This document shows positions 24,853-35,806 of a stretch of DNA of 64,000 nucleotides, piece after piece; the first letter of the stretch is position 1, and every line of letters begins with the position of its first letter. The translations under genes and the position numbers were made by a program. Source of the stretch: Planotetraspora phitsanulokensis (GTDB taxonomy: Bacteria > Actinomycetota > Actinomycetes > Streptosporangiales > Streptosporangiaceae); assembly GCF_016863295.1 (NCBI RefSeq), contig NZ_BOOP01000023.1, forward strand, positions 124,001-188,000. The letters run 5' to 3'. The notes below the pieces were generated by a model. It saw nothing but the letters and a program-made list of their open reading frames with translations. It did no database searches and had not been told where the DNA came from.

Positions 24853-26400
24853 GTGCGGTTGTCACGACGAAGCTCGATCGCGCTCGTTGGTGCGGTTCTC
24901 GTGGCGGGGGTCGCGGGTTCCGGCATTCCGGCGAGCGCTCTCGATCCGGCGCCCGGGGTCAGCGATCTGACGCATGACATCGACCAGATACTCGACGATC
25001 CACGGCTCGCGGTCGCCCAGGCGGGGGTGGTCGTGAAGAGCGCGGAGACGGGCGAGGACCTCTACTCGCTCCAGCCGGGCAAGCTGTTCATCCCGGCGTC
25101 CAACACGAAGCTGGTCACCTCGGCCGCCGCGGTGGAGACGCTGGGCCTGGACTACCGGTTCAGCACGACGGTCCTCGCGACGTCGAAGCCGGGGCGCTCG
25201 GTCAAGGGCGACCTCGTGCTGAAGGGGACGGGCGACCCCACCATGCTCGCCGCCGACTACGACGCGCTCGCCGCGAAGGTCGCCCGGTCGGGGGTCAAGG
25301 AGGTCACCGGCCGTCTGGTCGCCGACGACACCTGGTTCGACGGCGTACGGCTCGGCGCCGACTGGACCTGGGACGACGAGCCGTACTACTACGCGGGACA
25401 GATCTCCGCGCTGACCACGTCGCCCGACACCGACTACGACGCCGGATCGGTGATCGTCTCAGCGGACCCGGGGAGCGCGCCGGGCAAGCCCGCCAAGATC
25501 ACCACCACGCCTCCCACCGACTACCTGAAGATCGTCAACAAGGCGGTCACCGGCACCACCACCAACGCCGACATCACCCGTGAGCACGGCACCAACACCG
25601 TCGTGATCACCGGCACCGTGGCCGACCGGTACGAAGACTGGATCTCGGTGTGGGACCCGACGCTCTACACGGCGTCGCTGTTCCGGGCCGCACTCGCCAA
25701 GCACGGAGTGCTCGTCCACGGTCCCACTGTCCGCGGGGCCGCCCCCAGCGGTGCCACGACGGTGGCCGATCATCGATCGATGCCGCTCGGCGAGCTCCTC
25801 GTCCCGTTCATGAAGCTGAGCAACAACATGCACGCGGAGATCCTCACCAAGGCGATGGGCCGCAAGGTCTCCGGCCAGGGCAGCTGGGCGGCCGGTCTCG
25901 CGGTCACCTCGGCGTTCGCGCAGAACAACGGAGTCCCGACCGCACGGCTGCGCGACGGCTCCGGCCTGTCCAGGATCGACGGCCTGACGCCGTCGGGCAT
26001 CGCCTCGCTGCTCGTGAACCTCAGGGCCAAGCCCTGGTTCACGACCTGGTACGGCGCGCTGCCCGTCGCGGGCGAGAGCGAACGGTTCGTCGGCGGCACC
26101 CTCAGCAGCAGGATGGCGGGCACCGCGGCGGCGGGGAACGTCCACGCGAAGACCGGGTCGCTGACCGGCGTCTCGGCCCTGTCGGGCTACGTGACCAGCG
26201 CCGACGGCGAGCCTCTCGTCTTCTCCGTGATCTCTAACGGATATCTCTCCGGGTCGCCCAAGGACCTGGAGGACCAGATCGCCATCCGGCTGGCCGAGTT
26301 CAAGCGGTCGACCGCGGTCGACGGCGCGTCGGTCCTGAGGAAGAGCCCGCCCGCGAACGGCGACCTCGAGTGTTCGTGGCTCAAGCCCGTCCGGTGCTGA
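24853..26400 (+). CDS. dacB: D-alanyl-D-alanine carboxypeptidase/endopeptidase (S13, PBP4 type)
   Basis: A 515-residue secreted penicillin-binding protein. The signal peptide ends near AGSGIPASALD. Active-site motifs are S83-x-x-K86 in IPASNTKLVTSAAA, the SxN motif in MKLSNNMHAEIL and the KTG motif in VHAKTGSLTGVSALSGYV. It trims or cleaves peptidoglycan peptides outside the membrane. GTG 24853 is chosen because it gives a compact basic n-region after a G-rich ribosome binding site; TTG 24847 is the alternative. A strong hairpin shared with the convergent ilvC follows the stop. Confidence 0.93.
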   Translation: MRLSRRSSIALVGAVLVAGVAGSGIPASALDPAPGVSDLTHDIDQILDDPRLAVAQAGVVVKSAETGEDLYSLQPGKLFIPASNTKLVTSAAAVETLGLDYRFSTTVLATSKPGRSVKGDLVLKGTGDPTMLAADYDALAAKVARSGVKEVTGRLVADDTWFDGVRLGADWTWDDEPYYYAGQISALTTSPDTDYDAGSVIVSADPGSAPGKPAKITTTPPTDYLKIVNKAVTGTTTNADITREHGTNTVVITGTVADRYEDWISVWDPTLYTASLFRAALAKHGVLVHGPTVRGAAPSGATTVADHRSMPLGELLVPFMKLSNNMHAEILTKAMGRKVSGQGSWAAGLAVTSAFAQNNGVPTARLRDGSGLSRIDGLTPSGIASLLVNLRAKPWFTTWYGALPVAGESERFVGGTLSSRMAGTAAAGNVHAKTGSLTGVSALSGYVTSADGEPLVFSVISNGYLSGSPKDLEDQIAIRLAEFKRSTAVDGASVLRKSPPANGDLECSWLKPVRC

Positions 26401-26423
26401 GCCGTACCGGGTGACTGAAAGCG

Positions 26424-26459
26424 CGACGCGGCGCCGCCGAGATCGGCGGCGCCGCGTCG
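26424..26459. terminator. Bidirectional terminator dacB/ilvC
   Basis: A perfect 17-bp inverted repeat, CGACGCGGCGCCGCCGA/TCGGCGGCGCCGCGTCG, with a 2-nt centre between the convergent stops. Confidence 0.85.
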
Positions 26460-26499
26460 TCGCACTGAGTCCGGGCCGGCGCGAGACCGGCGCCGTGGG

Positions 26500-28102
<1,603 letters not shown>

Positions 28103-28154
28103 GCGTTCATCCTCCTCATGGCGCCCTCGGCGCAGGCCCCGTCGCCCCGACCGC

Positions 28155-29900
28155 TCATTCTTCGTTCTCCCACTTCGGCGCCATGTCACGGGCGTACTTG
28201 ATGTCGTCATTGCTCGTGCCGGCCGCGACCATCGGCCAGACCATCGCGTCCTGGTGGACGACGAAGTCGACCACCACGGGCACGTCGTTGATCTCCATGG
28301 CCTTGCGGATGGTGGCGTCGACGTCCTCCGGTCGCTCGCAGCGCAGGCCCACGCATCCGTATGCCTCGGCCAGCTTCACGAAGTCCGGAATCCTCTTGAC
28401 CCTCTGCAGGTCCGTGTTGGAGTAGCGCTCGTCGTAGAACAGCGTCTGCCACTGCCTGACCATGCCGAGGTTACCGTTGTTGATGACCGCGATCTTGACT
28501 GGCACACCTTCGATCGCGCAGGTGGCGAGCTCCTGGTTGGTCATCTGGAAACAGCCGTCGCCGTCGACGGCCCACACCGTGGCGTCCGGCCGCCCCATCT
28601 TGGCGCCCATCGCGGCGGGGACGGCGAAGCCCATCGTCCCCGCGCCGCCCGAGTTGATGAACGAGCCGGGGTTCTCGTAGCCGATGAACTGCGCGGCCCA
28701 CATCTGGTGCTGGCCGACGCCCGCCACGTAGAAGGCGTCCGGCCCGACGATGGCGCTCAGCCGCTCCATGACGTACTGCGGAGCGAGGGATCCGTCGGTG
28801 TACGACTCATAACCGAGTGGATAGGTCTGCTTGTATCCGTTGAGCAGCTGCCACCATTCGGAGTAGTCGCCCTTGCGGCCCTCGTCGTGCTCGTTGCGCA
28901 TGATCGTGACGAGGTCGCCGATCACCTCACGGCAGTCGCCCACGATCGGCACGTCCGCGTGGCGGTTCTTCGAGATCTCCGCCGGGTCGATGTCGGCGTG
29001 GATGACCTTGGCGTTCGGCGCGAAGCTGGACAGCTGACCGGTCACCCGGTCGTCGAACCGCGTGCCCAGCGCGATCAGCAGGTCGGACCGCTGCAGGGCG
29101 CCGACCGCGGCGACGCTGCCGTGCATGCCGGGCATCCCCATGTGCTGGGGGTGGCTGTCGGGGAACGTGCCGCGGGCCATCAGCGTGGTCACGACGGGGA
29201 TCCCGGTCAGCTCGGCGAGCTCGATCAGCTCGGCCGACGCGTGCGCCTTGTGCACGCCGCCGCCCACGTAGAGGACCGGGCGCTTGGCCTCGATCATCAA
29301 CTTGGCGGCCTCGCGGATCTGCTTGGAATGCGGCCGGGTGACGGGACGGTAGCCGGGGAGCTGCATGACCGGCGGCCACGAGAACTCCATCATGTCCTGC
29401 AGCGCGTCCTTGGCGATGTCCACCAGCACCGGGCCAGGACGGCCGGTCGACGCGATGTGGAACGCCTCGGCGATCGTCCTGGGAATGTCCGCGGCCTCGG
29501 TGACGAGGAAGTTGTGCTTGGTGATCGGCATGGTGATGCCGGAGATGTCCGCCTCCTGGAAGGCGTCGGTCCCGATCAGCGGCGTCGGGACCTGACCGGT
29601 GATCGCGACGATCGGCACCGAGTCCATGTAGGCGTCGGCGATCGGCGTGACCAGGTTGGTCGCTCCCGGACCGCTGGTGGCCATGCACACCCCCACCTTG
29701 CCGGTGGCCTGGGCATATCCCTCAGCAGCGTGGCCGGCGCCCTGCTCGTGCCGTACAAGCACGTGCCGGACCTTGACCGAGTCGTAAAGGGGATCGTAGG
29801 CGGGGAGCACTGCGCCGCCCGGGATCCCGAACACCGTGTCGACCCCCACGTGCTCCAGGGCTCGCACGAGAGCCTGGGCACCTGTCATCTGTTCGGTCAT
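28155..29900 (-). CDS. ilvB: Acetolactate synthase large (catalytic) subunit
   Basis: A 581-residue ThDP enzyme of Ile/Val/Leu synthesis. The activator Glu is in [19 protein letters not shown], the FAD region includes [14 protein letters not shown], and the ThDP-Mg2+ motif is [17 protein letters not shown] through [14 protein letters not shown]. Length and motifs are those of the anabolic form; the FAD-binding middle domain is intact. The ATG has AAGGA at good spacing. It is the first structural gene of ilvBNC and is preceded by a leader peptide and attenuator. Confidence 0.97.
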   Translation of the reverse strand: MTEQMTGAQALVRALEHVGVDTVFGIPGGAVLPAYDPLYDSVKVRHVLVRHEQGAGHAAEGYAQATGKVGVCMATSGPGATNLVTPIADAYMDSVPIVAITGQVPTPLIGTDAFQEADISGITMPITKHNFLVTEAADIPRTIAEAFHIASTGRPGPVLVDIAKDALQDMMEFSWPPVMQLPGYRPVTRPHSKQIREAAKLMIEAKRPVLYVGGGVHKAHASAELIELAELTGIPVVTTLMARGTFPDSHPQHMGMPGMHGSVAAVGALQRSDLLIALGTRFDDRVTGQLSSFAPNAKVIHADIDPAEISKNRHADVPIVGDCREVIGDLVTIMRNEHDEGRKGDYSEWWQLLNGYKQTYPLGYESYTDGSLAPQYVMERLSAIVGPDAFYVAGVGQHQMWAAQFIGYENPGSFINSGGAGTMGFAVPAAMGAKMGRPDATVWAVDGDGCFQMTNQELATCAIEGVPVKIAVINNGNLGMVRQWQTLFYDERYSNTDLQRVKRIPDFVKLAEAYGCVGLRCERPEDVDATIRKAMEINDVPVVVDFVVHQDAMVWPMVAAGTSNDDIKYARDMAPKWENEE

Positions 29901-29948
29901 CGGCTCGTTCCTTGTGGCTGAGCTTGTCTGCTGGGATTGCTATGGCAT

Positions 29949-29983
29949 AAAAAATGCCCCAATCCGCTGAGCGGAGCTGGGGC
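29949..29983 (-). terminator. ilvB attenuator terminator
   Basis: On the minus strand GCCCCA...TTGGGGC with an inner CCGCT/AGCGG stem is followed by ATTTTTT. It ends about 50 bp before ilvB and starts about 20 bp after the leader peptide stop. Confidence 0.8.
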
Positions 29984-30004
29984 GCGCGCAGGACTGAGAC
30001 TTCG

Positions 30005-30052
30005 TCAGGCTGCGCGCCTGCGAAGTACTACGAGAATCCCATCGCGATGCAT
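30005..30052 (-). CDS. ilvB leader peptide (Ile-Leu-Val-Val-Leu)
   Basis: A 15-residue ORF, MHRDGILVVLRRRAA. Five consecutive branched-chain codons (ATT CTC GTA GTA CTT) are followed by arginines, the pattern of actinobacterial ilvB leaders. It begins six bases after a -10-like CATGGT, so the leader mRNA is probably leaderless. The GCAGGCGCGC segment at its 3' end can pair with downstream GCGCGC before the terminator, giving alternative folds. Confidence 0.8.
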   Translation of the reverse strand: MHRDGILVVLRRRAA

Positions 30053-30058
30053 GGCTAC

Positions 30059-30088
30059 ACCATGTCCGATCCCGAGCCCCCACGTCAA
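30059..30088 (-). promoter_or_regulatory. ilvBNC promoter
   Basis: TTGACG (30083-30088), 18-bp spacer, CATGGT (30059-30064) on the minus strand, then six bases to the leader ATG at 30052. Confidence 0.55.
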
Positions 30089-30120
30089 ATCATCTGGGAC
30101 GGTTATCTCAGCATCCGGGA

Positions 30121-30456
30121 TGTGTTTGATTGCGCTCGCTCCGCTCGCGCGGGCTCGGGGCGCTCTTTTTGGCCGGGTCTTCCCTCGTCACGTCCTCGCT
30201 CGTTCCTCGCTGCGGGCGTTCCTCAGTCCAGATCCCGGCCGCGCCCCTCGCACGATCCTGAAGCTCGATCCTCGCCAGCCATTAGATGGGGAACAAAGTG
30301 GCCTGCGGTGCGCAAGCGTCACGCGAGGGGCGCGGCGGTGCCTGGACTGAGGAGCGAGCGGGGAGCGAGGAACGAGCGACCCCGAGCGACGAGGGAAGGC
30401 GTCGCCAAAAAGAGCGCCCCGAGCCCGCCGAGCCGGAGGCTCGGCAATCAAACACA
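30121..30456. repeat. 336-bp imperfect inverted-repeat element
   Basis: Arms of about 131 and 134 bp (30121-30251 and 30323-30456) enclose a 71-bp centre. Blocks identical in both arms are TGTGTTTGATTG (outer ends), CGGGCTCGGGGCGCTC followed by TTTTTGGC, CTTCCCTCGTC, TCGCTCGTTCCTCGCT, TCCTCAGTCCAG and CGCGCCCCTCGC. No open reading frame of note and no target-site duplication were found. The element fills the space between the ilvB promoter and the 3' end of the GGDEF-EAL gene. Confidence 0.85.
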
Positions 30457-30469
30457 GCGGCTCGGCGAA

Positions 30470-33370
30470 TCACGCCGTGTTCTGGAGGGATGTGCGCATG
30501 AGGGAGTCGACGCCGCGGGCGGCCATGGGGCGGCCGACCAGGTAGCCCTGGCCGCGGGTGCAGCCCATCTCCCGCAGCAGCTCGAGCTGCTCGGGGCGCT
30601 CGATCCCCTCGGCGACGACGATCAGGCCGAGATCATGGCCGAGCCGTACGATCGTGCGGGTCAGCAGCGTGAGGGTCTCGTCCCGCCCCAGGCCGGAGAC
30701 GAACGACGGGTCGATCTTGATCATGTCGACGGGCAGCTGGCGGAGGAACGCCAGCGACGCGTAGCCGGTGCCGAAGTCGTCGATGGCGAGCCGTACTCCG
30801 AGGGCGCGCAGCTGCGACAGCTTGTTGATCGTGTCCTCGGCGTCCTCGACGAGCATCTCCTCAATGACTTCGAGGGTCAGCGCACTGGCGGGCAGCCCGC
30901 TCTCCGCGAGCGCCTGGGAGACGGTCTCGACGAACCGCGGAGCCGTGATCTGACGCAGGGACAGGTTGAGCGACAGGCCGATGTCCAGCGACGAGGCCCG
31001 CCACGCGGCCACCTCATTGCACGCCTCGCGCAATATCCATTCGCTCAGCGGCACGATGAGGCCCGTGTCCTCGGCCGGCCCGAGGAACTGCTCGGGCGGC
31101 ACGAACGCGCTCCCCCGCCACCAGCGGACCAGCGCCTCCACCGCGGTGACGCGGGAGGTCGCCAGGTCGACGACGGGCTGGTACTCGATGGCGAACTGGT
31201 TGTCGAGCAGGGCCCTTTGGAGGTCGGCCGCGATCTCCAGTCGCCGTACGACGTCGGCGTGCATCTGCGCGGCGAACACCTCGACCCGCCTGCCGCCGAG
31301 TTCCTTCGCCCGGGACATCGCGACGTCGGCGTTGCGGAGCAGGTCGCCGGCGGACACGCCGTCCTCGGCGAACGCGACGCCCACGCTGGCGGTGAGGGCC
31401 ATGTCGCGGTCGGCCACCCGGAAGGGCTCGGACGACACCGCCCTTACGAGCCGTTCCGCCAGGTCGATCGCGGTCTGGGCGTCCGACCCGGAGGACACGC
31501 CGCCCTCCAGCAGCACCGCGAACTCGTCGCCGCCCCAGCGGGCCAGCGTGTCGTCGGCCCGTACGGCGGAGCGGAGCCGGCGTGCGGCCTGGCCGAGCAG
31601 GTAGTCGCCGCTCGCGTGGCCGACCGAGTCGTTGACCCCGGTGAAGCCGTCGAGGTCCAGGAAGATCACGGCGGTGCGGCCGGAGCCCCGGCGGGCGAGG
31701 ACCTCCCGGGCGCGCTCCTCGAAGTAGGCCCGGTTGGGCAGGCCCGTGACGCCGTCGTGGAAGGTCAGGTGGGTGACCTGGTTGCGCAGCGCCACCTGGT
31801 CGCTCATGTCGCGGACGCTGACGAGGATCTGGTCCTCGTTCCGGACGTCCCGCGTGGCGACCGACTCGGTCGGCCGCCAGGTGCCGTCCGCCGCCCGTAC
31901 CCGGCAGGCGATCCTGCAGGTCCCGTGCCCGTCGGCCCCGTCCTCGTAGGCGGTCATGCGCCGCAGCAGCGCGTGGATGCCGGGCACGTCCTCGGGGTGG
32001 ATGTAGTCGAACATCGGGCGGCCCTCGAGGTCTTCGGGGCAGTAGCCGTACGTCTCCTGTACGGCTGCGCCGATCTCCCTGATGACGCCGTCGTGATCGC
32101 ACACGAGAACGAGGTCGCCCGCGTTCTCCGCCAACTGGCGCAGTTGCCGCTCGCCGACGTCGACGAGGCGGCGCATGCCCGCGGTCTCGACCAGGAGCAC
32201 GAACAGCCGGCCGAGCAGGACGAGGACGACGGAGGCCGCGACGGCGGACAGGGCCGCGTCCCGGTCGCCGCCGACCGCCTGGACGGCCACGGCGACGGTG
32301 GCGACGGCCACCAGCACGAGCGGTGTGGCGGCCGTGAGCGCGGTCGGCAGGGGCTTGCGGAAGCGCCGCTGGTCGAGCCACGGCGCGACGGCGAGCACGA
32401 GGAAGGCGGCCGGCGCGATCAGGACCGTCACCAGAGGCGGGTCGTCGCCGCTGAGCCGGGCCAGGGCGGTGCTCACCTCGGCCACGGTGACGGCGCCGAG
32501 CACGATCACACCGGCGAGGCCGACGACACGGCCTCCCGAGCGGGCGGCGGCCACGCCCGGCGCAACCGCGCAGGCCGCGAACAGGCAGACGATCGGCAAC
32601 GCCAGGGTGGAGATGAAGGCTCCGGGTTCCTCCGCCTTCTGGAAGGCGGGCCCGAGCAGCAGGACCCAGCCCACCGTGAAGATCGACGCGGCGCCCAGGT
32701 AGGCGTCGGCGGCCTGCCGGAACGCGCTCCTGCTGTAGGCGGAGGGGGTCACGACGGTCCCGCAGCCGATCGCCATCAGCACGGACCCGACGAGAAGCAG
32801 CAGGTCGGCGAAGGTGAGCACGAAGGGGGTGCCGTCGGCCACCGGGCGCAGCCCGATGCCGACGAGCCAGGTCAGGGTGCCCACCGCCAGCCAGCGCGAC
32901 GCGGCGGGCCGCGGCCGTTGCCCCTGCTGGGCGCGGGAGGCGGCCAGGAACAGCGAGATCGCGGCGAGAAGGCCTGCGGCGACGCCGGCCACCGCGGCGA
33001 TCACGGACGAGGAGCCTCCGCTAATCAACGCGGCGGCGAGCCCCACCGCGCCGAGTCCGGCCACGGCGATGAGCGAACCCCTCGGGTTGCGCCTGCCGTC
33101 CACGCGTATCGCCCCTGTGTCCCTTGTCCCTGTAGCCGTCTGTGCAACCGTCTCCGTGGCCGTCGCCTCGCGGTCCTGGCCGGCGGCGTCGGACGTCGGC
33201 GCGTCCGTCTCCACCGTCTCCACCGCCTCCGCCGTCTCCGGTGGCTCCGTTTCCGGCGCCGTCACGTCCGGTGCCGGTGGGTCCGGAGACGGAGCCGTGT
33301 CGTCGTCGTCGTGCCCGGCGGGGTGTGATGTCACTGCCCCTCCCGTCCTCGACGCGGCTTTACTCTCCAT
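30470..33370 (-). CDS. Membrane PAS-GGDEF-EAL cyclic-di-GMP protein
   Basis: A 966-residue protein. An acidic, Pro/Thr-rich cytoplasmic N-terminus (about 1-85) is followed by about eight to ten membrane segments (90-400) and a PAS domain (LRQLAENAGDLVLVCDHDG to FDYIHPEDVPGIHALL). The GGDEF domain has an intact RWGGDEFAVLLEGG. The EAL domain has VEALVRWW, DDFGTGYASLAFLRQLPVD, MIKIDPSFV and VVAEGIERPEQL. Both catalytic signatures look intact, so it may both make and degrade c-di-GMP. The layout of membrane region plus GGDEF-EAL recalls Streptomyces Rmd-type proteins, which are part of developmental control. Its 3' end lies 13 bp from the inverted-repeat element. Confidence 0.92.
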   Translation of the reverse strand: MESKAASRTGGAVTSHPAGHDDDDTAPSPDPPAPDVTAPETEPPETAEAVETVETDAPTSDAAGQDREATATETVAQTATGTRDTGAIRVDGRRNPRGSLIAVAGLGAVGLAAALISGGSSSVIAAVAGVAAGLLAAISLFLAASRAQQGQRPRPAASRWLAVGTLTWLVGIGLRPVADGTPFVLTFADLLLLVGSVLMAIGCGTVVTPSAYSRSAFRQAADAYLGAASIFTVGWVLLLGPAFQKAEEPGAFISTLALPIVCLFAACAVAPGVAAARSGGRVVGLAGVIVLGAVTVAEVSTALARLSGDDPPLVTVLIAPAAFLVLAVAPWLDQRRFRKPLPTALTAATPLVLVAVATVAVAVQAVGGDRDAALSAVAASVVLVLLGRLFVLLVETAGMRRLVDVGERQLRQLAENAGDLVLVCDHDGVIREIGAAVQETYGYCPEDLEGRPMFDYIHPEDVPGIHALLRRMTAYEDGADGHGTCRIACRVRAADGTWRPTESVATRDVRNEDQILVSVRDMSDQVALRNQVTHLTFHDGVTGLPNRAYFEERAREVLARRGSGRTAVIFLDLDGFTGVNDSVGHASGDYLLGQAARRLRSAVRADDTLARWGGDEFAVLLEGGVSSGSDAQTAIDLAERLVRAVSSEPFRVADRDMALTASVGVAFAEDGVSAGDLLRNADVAMSRAKELGGRRVEVFAAQMHADVVRRLEIAADLQRALLDNQFAIEYQPVVDLATSRVTAVEALVRWWRGSAFVPPEQFLGPAEDTGLIVPLSEWILREACNEVAAWRASSLDIGLSLNLSLRQITAPRFVETVSQALAESGLPASALTLEVIEEMLVEDAEDTINKLSQLRALGVRLAIDDFGTGYASLAFLRQLPVDMIKIDPSFVSGLGRDETLTLLTRTIVRLGHDLGLIVVAEGIERPEQLELLREMGCTRGQGYLVGRPMAARGVDSLMRTSLQNTA

Positions 33371-33573
33371 GTCACATGGCCAGTCTGCGCAAGGCGCCTG
33401 ATCCGCACGGCGACAACCGGTGAGTCGTCACCGATCTGATAACCGGCCACGCGCGACGACGTTCACCGTACGCACTACAGGTCACGGAGCAGCCACGTTC
33501 CGGAATCCTTAATGGACCAGTCAGGACCGCCAGTCAAGTGCCTGGTCGCCCGTGTCGTCTCGACGACAAGCAC

Positions 33574-34506
33574 TCAGTAATGACCCGTGATCATGTTAGC
33601 GAGTCTCTCGCCGGTCACGTATCTGGCGACCTGTGTCCGCACGAGTTCTCGCGTCCGCCGTACCGACGCCGGTGAGCTGCCGGCGATGTGCGGGGTGATG
33701 AACACTCCGGGCGCGGTCCACAGGGGATGGTCCGCGGGCAGCGGTTCCGGGGAGGTCACGTCGAGGGCGGCGCGCAGCCGTCCGCTCTCGAGTTCGGCGA
33801 CCAGCGCGTCCGTGTCGACGACGGTGCCCCGCGCCGCGTTCACGAGCACGGCCCCGTCCTTCATCCGCGCGAGGAACCGGGCGTCCACCATGCCCACGGT
33901 GCCGGCCGTCACCGGGACGAGCAGGACGACGACGTCGGCCGAGGGCAGCAGACCGGGGAGTTCGTCCTCCCCGTGGACGCCCTCGCGTGCGGTCCTGGCC
34001 ACGCGGACCACGTCGACCTCGAACCCGGCCAGGCGGCGTTCCACGGCCTCGCCGATCGAGCCGTACCCGACGATCAGAACGGTGGAGCCGTCGAGGACGT
34101 CGGTGTGGTGGTAGGTCCACTCACGCCTGGCCTGGGCCGCGGCGAACCCGGGGAACTCACGGAGCACGGCGATCGCCGCGCCGACGATCCACTCGGCGGT
34201 CCCGGCGTCGTGCACGCCGCGGGCGTTGCAGAGCACCGCCCCCGCCGGGACGTGCGGGAGGTACGGTTCGACGCCCGCGGTCACGGTCTGCAGCACGCGC
34301 AGTCCGGTCATCCGGCCGAGGAGCCCGGGGATGTCGGGCACCGGTACGAGCGGCGGCACCCAGATCTCCACCTCCTCGGGCGGGCCGGGCAACGGTCCCC
34401 GGCCGTCGTAGACGGCGCACTCGATCTCCGGAGGATCATCCGGCAACTCCTTGGGCAGATCGGACAGCACGTCGGCGAGGTCCTGCGAGGCGACCCAGAT
34501 CTTCAC
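33574..34506 (-). CDS. D-isomer-specific 2-hydroxyacid dehydrogenase
   Basis: A 310-residue NAD(P)-dependent oxidoreductase. Motifs are TVLIVGYGSIGEAVERRL (Rossmann), VNAARGTVVDTDALV (active-site Arg region), ALDVTSPEPLPADHPLW and FITPHIAGSSPAS (catalytic His). It belongs to the glyoxylate/hydroxypyruvate reductase-like branch; the substrate is not predictable. The GTG at 34506 fits the domain start (VKIWVASQDLADVL) and has TAGGTT seven bases upstream, so the transcript is probably leaderless. Divergent from the sugar dehydrogenase, with 67 bp between starts. Confidence 0.88.
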   Translation of the reverse strand: MKIWVASQDLADVLSDLPKELPDDPPEIECAVYDGRGPLPGPPEEVEIWVPPLVPVPDIPGLLGRMTGLRVLQTVTAGVEPYLPHVPAGAVLCNARGVHDAGTAEWIVGAAIAVLREFPGFAAAQARREWTYHHTDVLDGSTVLIVGYGSIGEAVERRLAGFEVDVVRVARTAREGVHGEDELPGLLPSADVVVLLVPVTAGTVGMVDARFLARMKDGAVLVNAARGTVVDTDALVAELESGRLRAALDVTSPEPLPADHPLWTAPGVFITPHIAGSSPASVRRTRELVRTQVARYVTGERLANMITGHY

Positions 34507-34573
34507 ATGAACAAACCTAGGGAACCTTCGCCGCGGAACGCGAGTATGGAAGGGACGAGGGAGGTCACGAAAC

Positions 34574-35725
34574 ATGGTGAAGACGGGCCGATACGCACGA
34601 TGGGCGTCGTCGCTGGCGCTGGCCGTGACGATCACGACGATCACGATGGTCACGGCATGCTCGGCCGCGCCGGCGGCGCCGGCGCCCGGCGGCGCCGTAC
34701 CGGAACAGGGCGGGGCCCTGACGCCCGCCCCGCTGGAGGGATCGGCGCCGGCGCGGCCGTCCGGGCAGCCGCGCACGCTGGTCACGGATCTCGCCGTGCC
34801 CTGGGCCATCGCGTTCCTGCCCGGCGGCGACGCGCTCGTGACGGAGCGGGATTCGGCCAAGCTGGTCCGGGTCACCCCGGCGGGGCAGGTCTCGGACGTC
34901 GGGGTGATCGACGGCGTTTCACCGAGCGGGGAGGGCGGGCTCCTCGGCGTGGCCGTGTCCCCGAGCTTCGCGACCGACCACTACGTCTTCGTGTACTTCT
35001 CGGCTGAAGGTGACAACCGGGTGGTCCGCTACCGGTACGACGGCGGCCTGTCCGATCCCGTCCCCCTCGTCACGGGCATCCCGCGGGGATCGATCCACAA
35101 CGGGGGCCGCCTGGCATTCGGCCCCGACGGCAACCTCTACGCGTCGACCGGCGAGACCGGCGAGCGCGGGCTGGCCCAGGACAGGAACTCCCTGGCCGGC
35201 AAGATCCTGCGGATGACGCTGGACGGCAAGCCCGCTCCCGGCAACCCCTTCGGGACCCTGATCTGGTCGTACGGCCATCGCAACGTCCAGGGGCTGGCCT
35301 GGGACTCCGCCGGCCGCATGTACGCCACGGAGTTCGGCCAGAACACCTACGACGAGATCAACCAGATCGAGAAGGGCCACAACTACGGCTGGCCCGACGT
35401 CGAGGGCATGGGCGGGAAGGGCAAGTACACCGATCCGCTGCTCACCTGGTCGACCGCCGAGGCCTCGCCGTCCGGGCTCGCCTACGCCGACGGCTCCCTG
35501 TGGGCGGCGGCGCTGCGCGGCCAGCGGCTGTGGCGGATCCCGCTGAACGGGGAAGGCCGGGTCGGGCGGCCCGAGGCCCTCTACACCGGGGAGTACGGCC
35601 GGCTGCGCGCGGTGACCACCGCCCCCGACGGGACCCTGTGGGTCGGCACCAGCAACAAGGACGGCCGCGGCTCACCTCGCCAGGGCGACGACCGCATCCT
35701 CGTGGTGCCGACCGGGAAGGGCTGA
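34574..35725 (+). CDS. PQQ-dependent-type aldose sugar dehydrogenase lipoprotein
   Basis: A 383-residue lipoprotein. The signal sequence ends in TMVTAC with a lipid-modified Cys, followed by an Ala/Pro/Gly linker. The mature part is a glucose/sorbosone dehydrogenase beta-propeller: TDLAVPWAIAFLPGG, GEGGLLGVAVSPSF, SIHNGGRLAFGPDGNLY (catalytic His), YGHRNVQGLAWD and GHNYGWPDVEG. These enzymes oxidise aldoses on the outer membrane face using PQQ, although many actinobacterial members have no proven PQQ source. GGGAGG precedes the ATG. Its stop is 15 bp from the first repeat box. Confidence 0.88.
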   Translation: MVKTGRYARWASSLALAVTITTITMVTACSAAPAAPAPGGAVPEQGGALTPAPLEGSAPARPSGQPRTLVTDLAVPWAIAFLPGGDALVTERDSAKLVRVTPAGQVSDVGVIDGVSPSGEGGLLGVAVSPSFATDHYVFVYFSAEGDNRVVRYRYDGGLSDPVPLVTGIPRGSIHNGGRLAFGPDGNLYASTGETGERGLAQDRNSLAGKILRMTLDGKPAPGNPFGTLIWSYGHRNVQGLAWDSAGRMYATEFGQNTYDEINQIEKGHNYGWPDVEGMGGKGKYTDPLLTWSTAEASPSGLAYADGSLWAAALRGQRLWRIPLNGEGRVGRPEALYTGEYGRLRAVTTAPDGTLWVGTSNKDGRGSPRQGDDRILVVPTGKG

Positions 35726-35740
35726 GCGGCCAGGCCGGGC

Positions 35741-35806
35741 GTGCATGATCACGCCCGGCATCGGCCCAGGTCAGCGATGATGATCGCGAACCTGCGCATG
35801 ATCACG
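35741..35806. repeat. 53-bp GTGCATGATCACG repeat, second locus
   Basis: Boxes at 35741-35753 (GTGCATGATCACG) and 35794-35806 (GCGCATGATCACG) are 53 bp apart. CAGGTC at unit position 27 and CGAACCT at 47 match the unit at 6393 exactly, while the 13- and 14-nt spacers differ fully; they contain a CATCG/CGATG stem. The second box contains the stop codon of the convergent VanW gene. Confidence 0.8.

Noticed and set aside
29954-33328. 1124-codon open frame on the plus strand
   Set aside because: It is antisense to the PAS-GGDEF-EAL gene, which has clear domain motifs. Long antisense frames are normal at this GC content and the translation is low-complexity with no motif.
33580-33595. CATGATCACGGG match to the repeat box
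   Set aside because: It lies in the coding end of the hydroxyacid dehydrogenase, has no partner box 53 bp away and no internal blocks, so it is probably chance.
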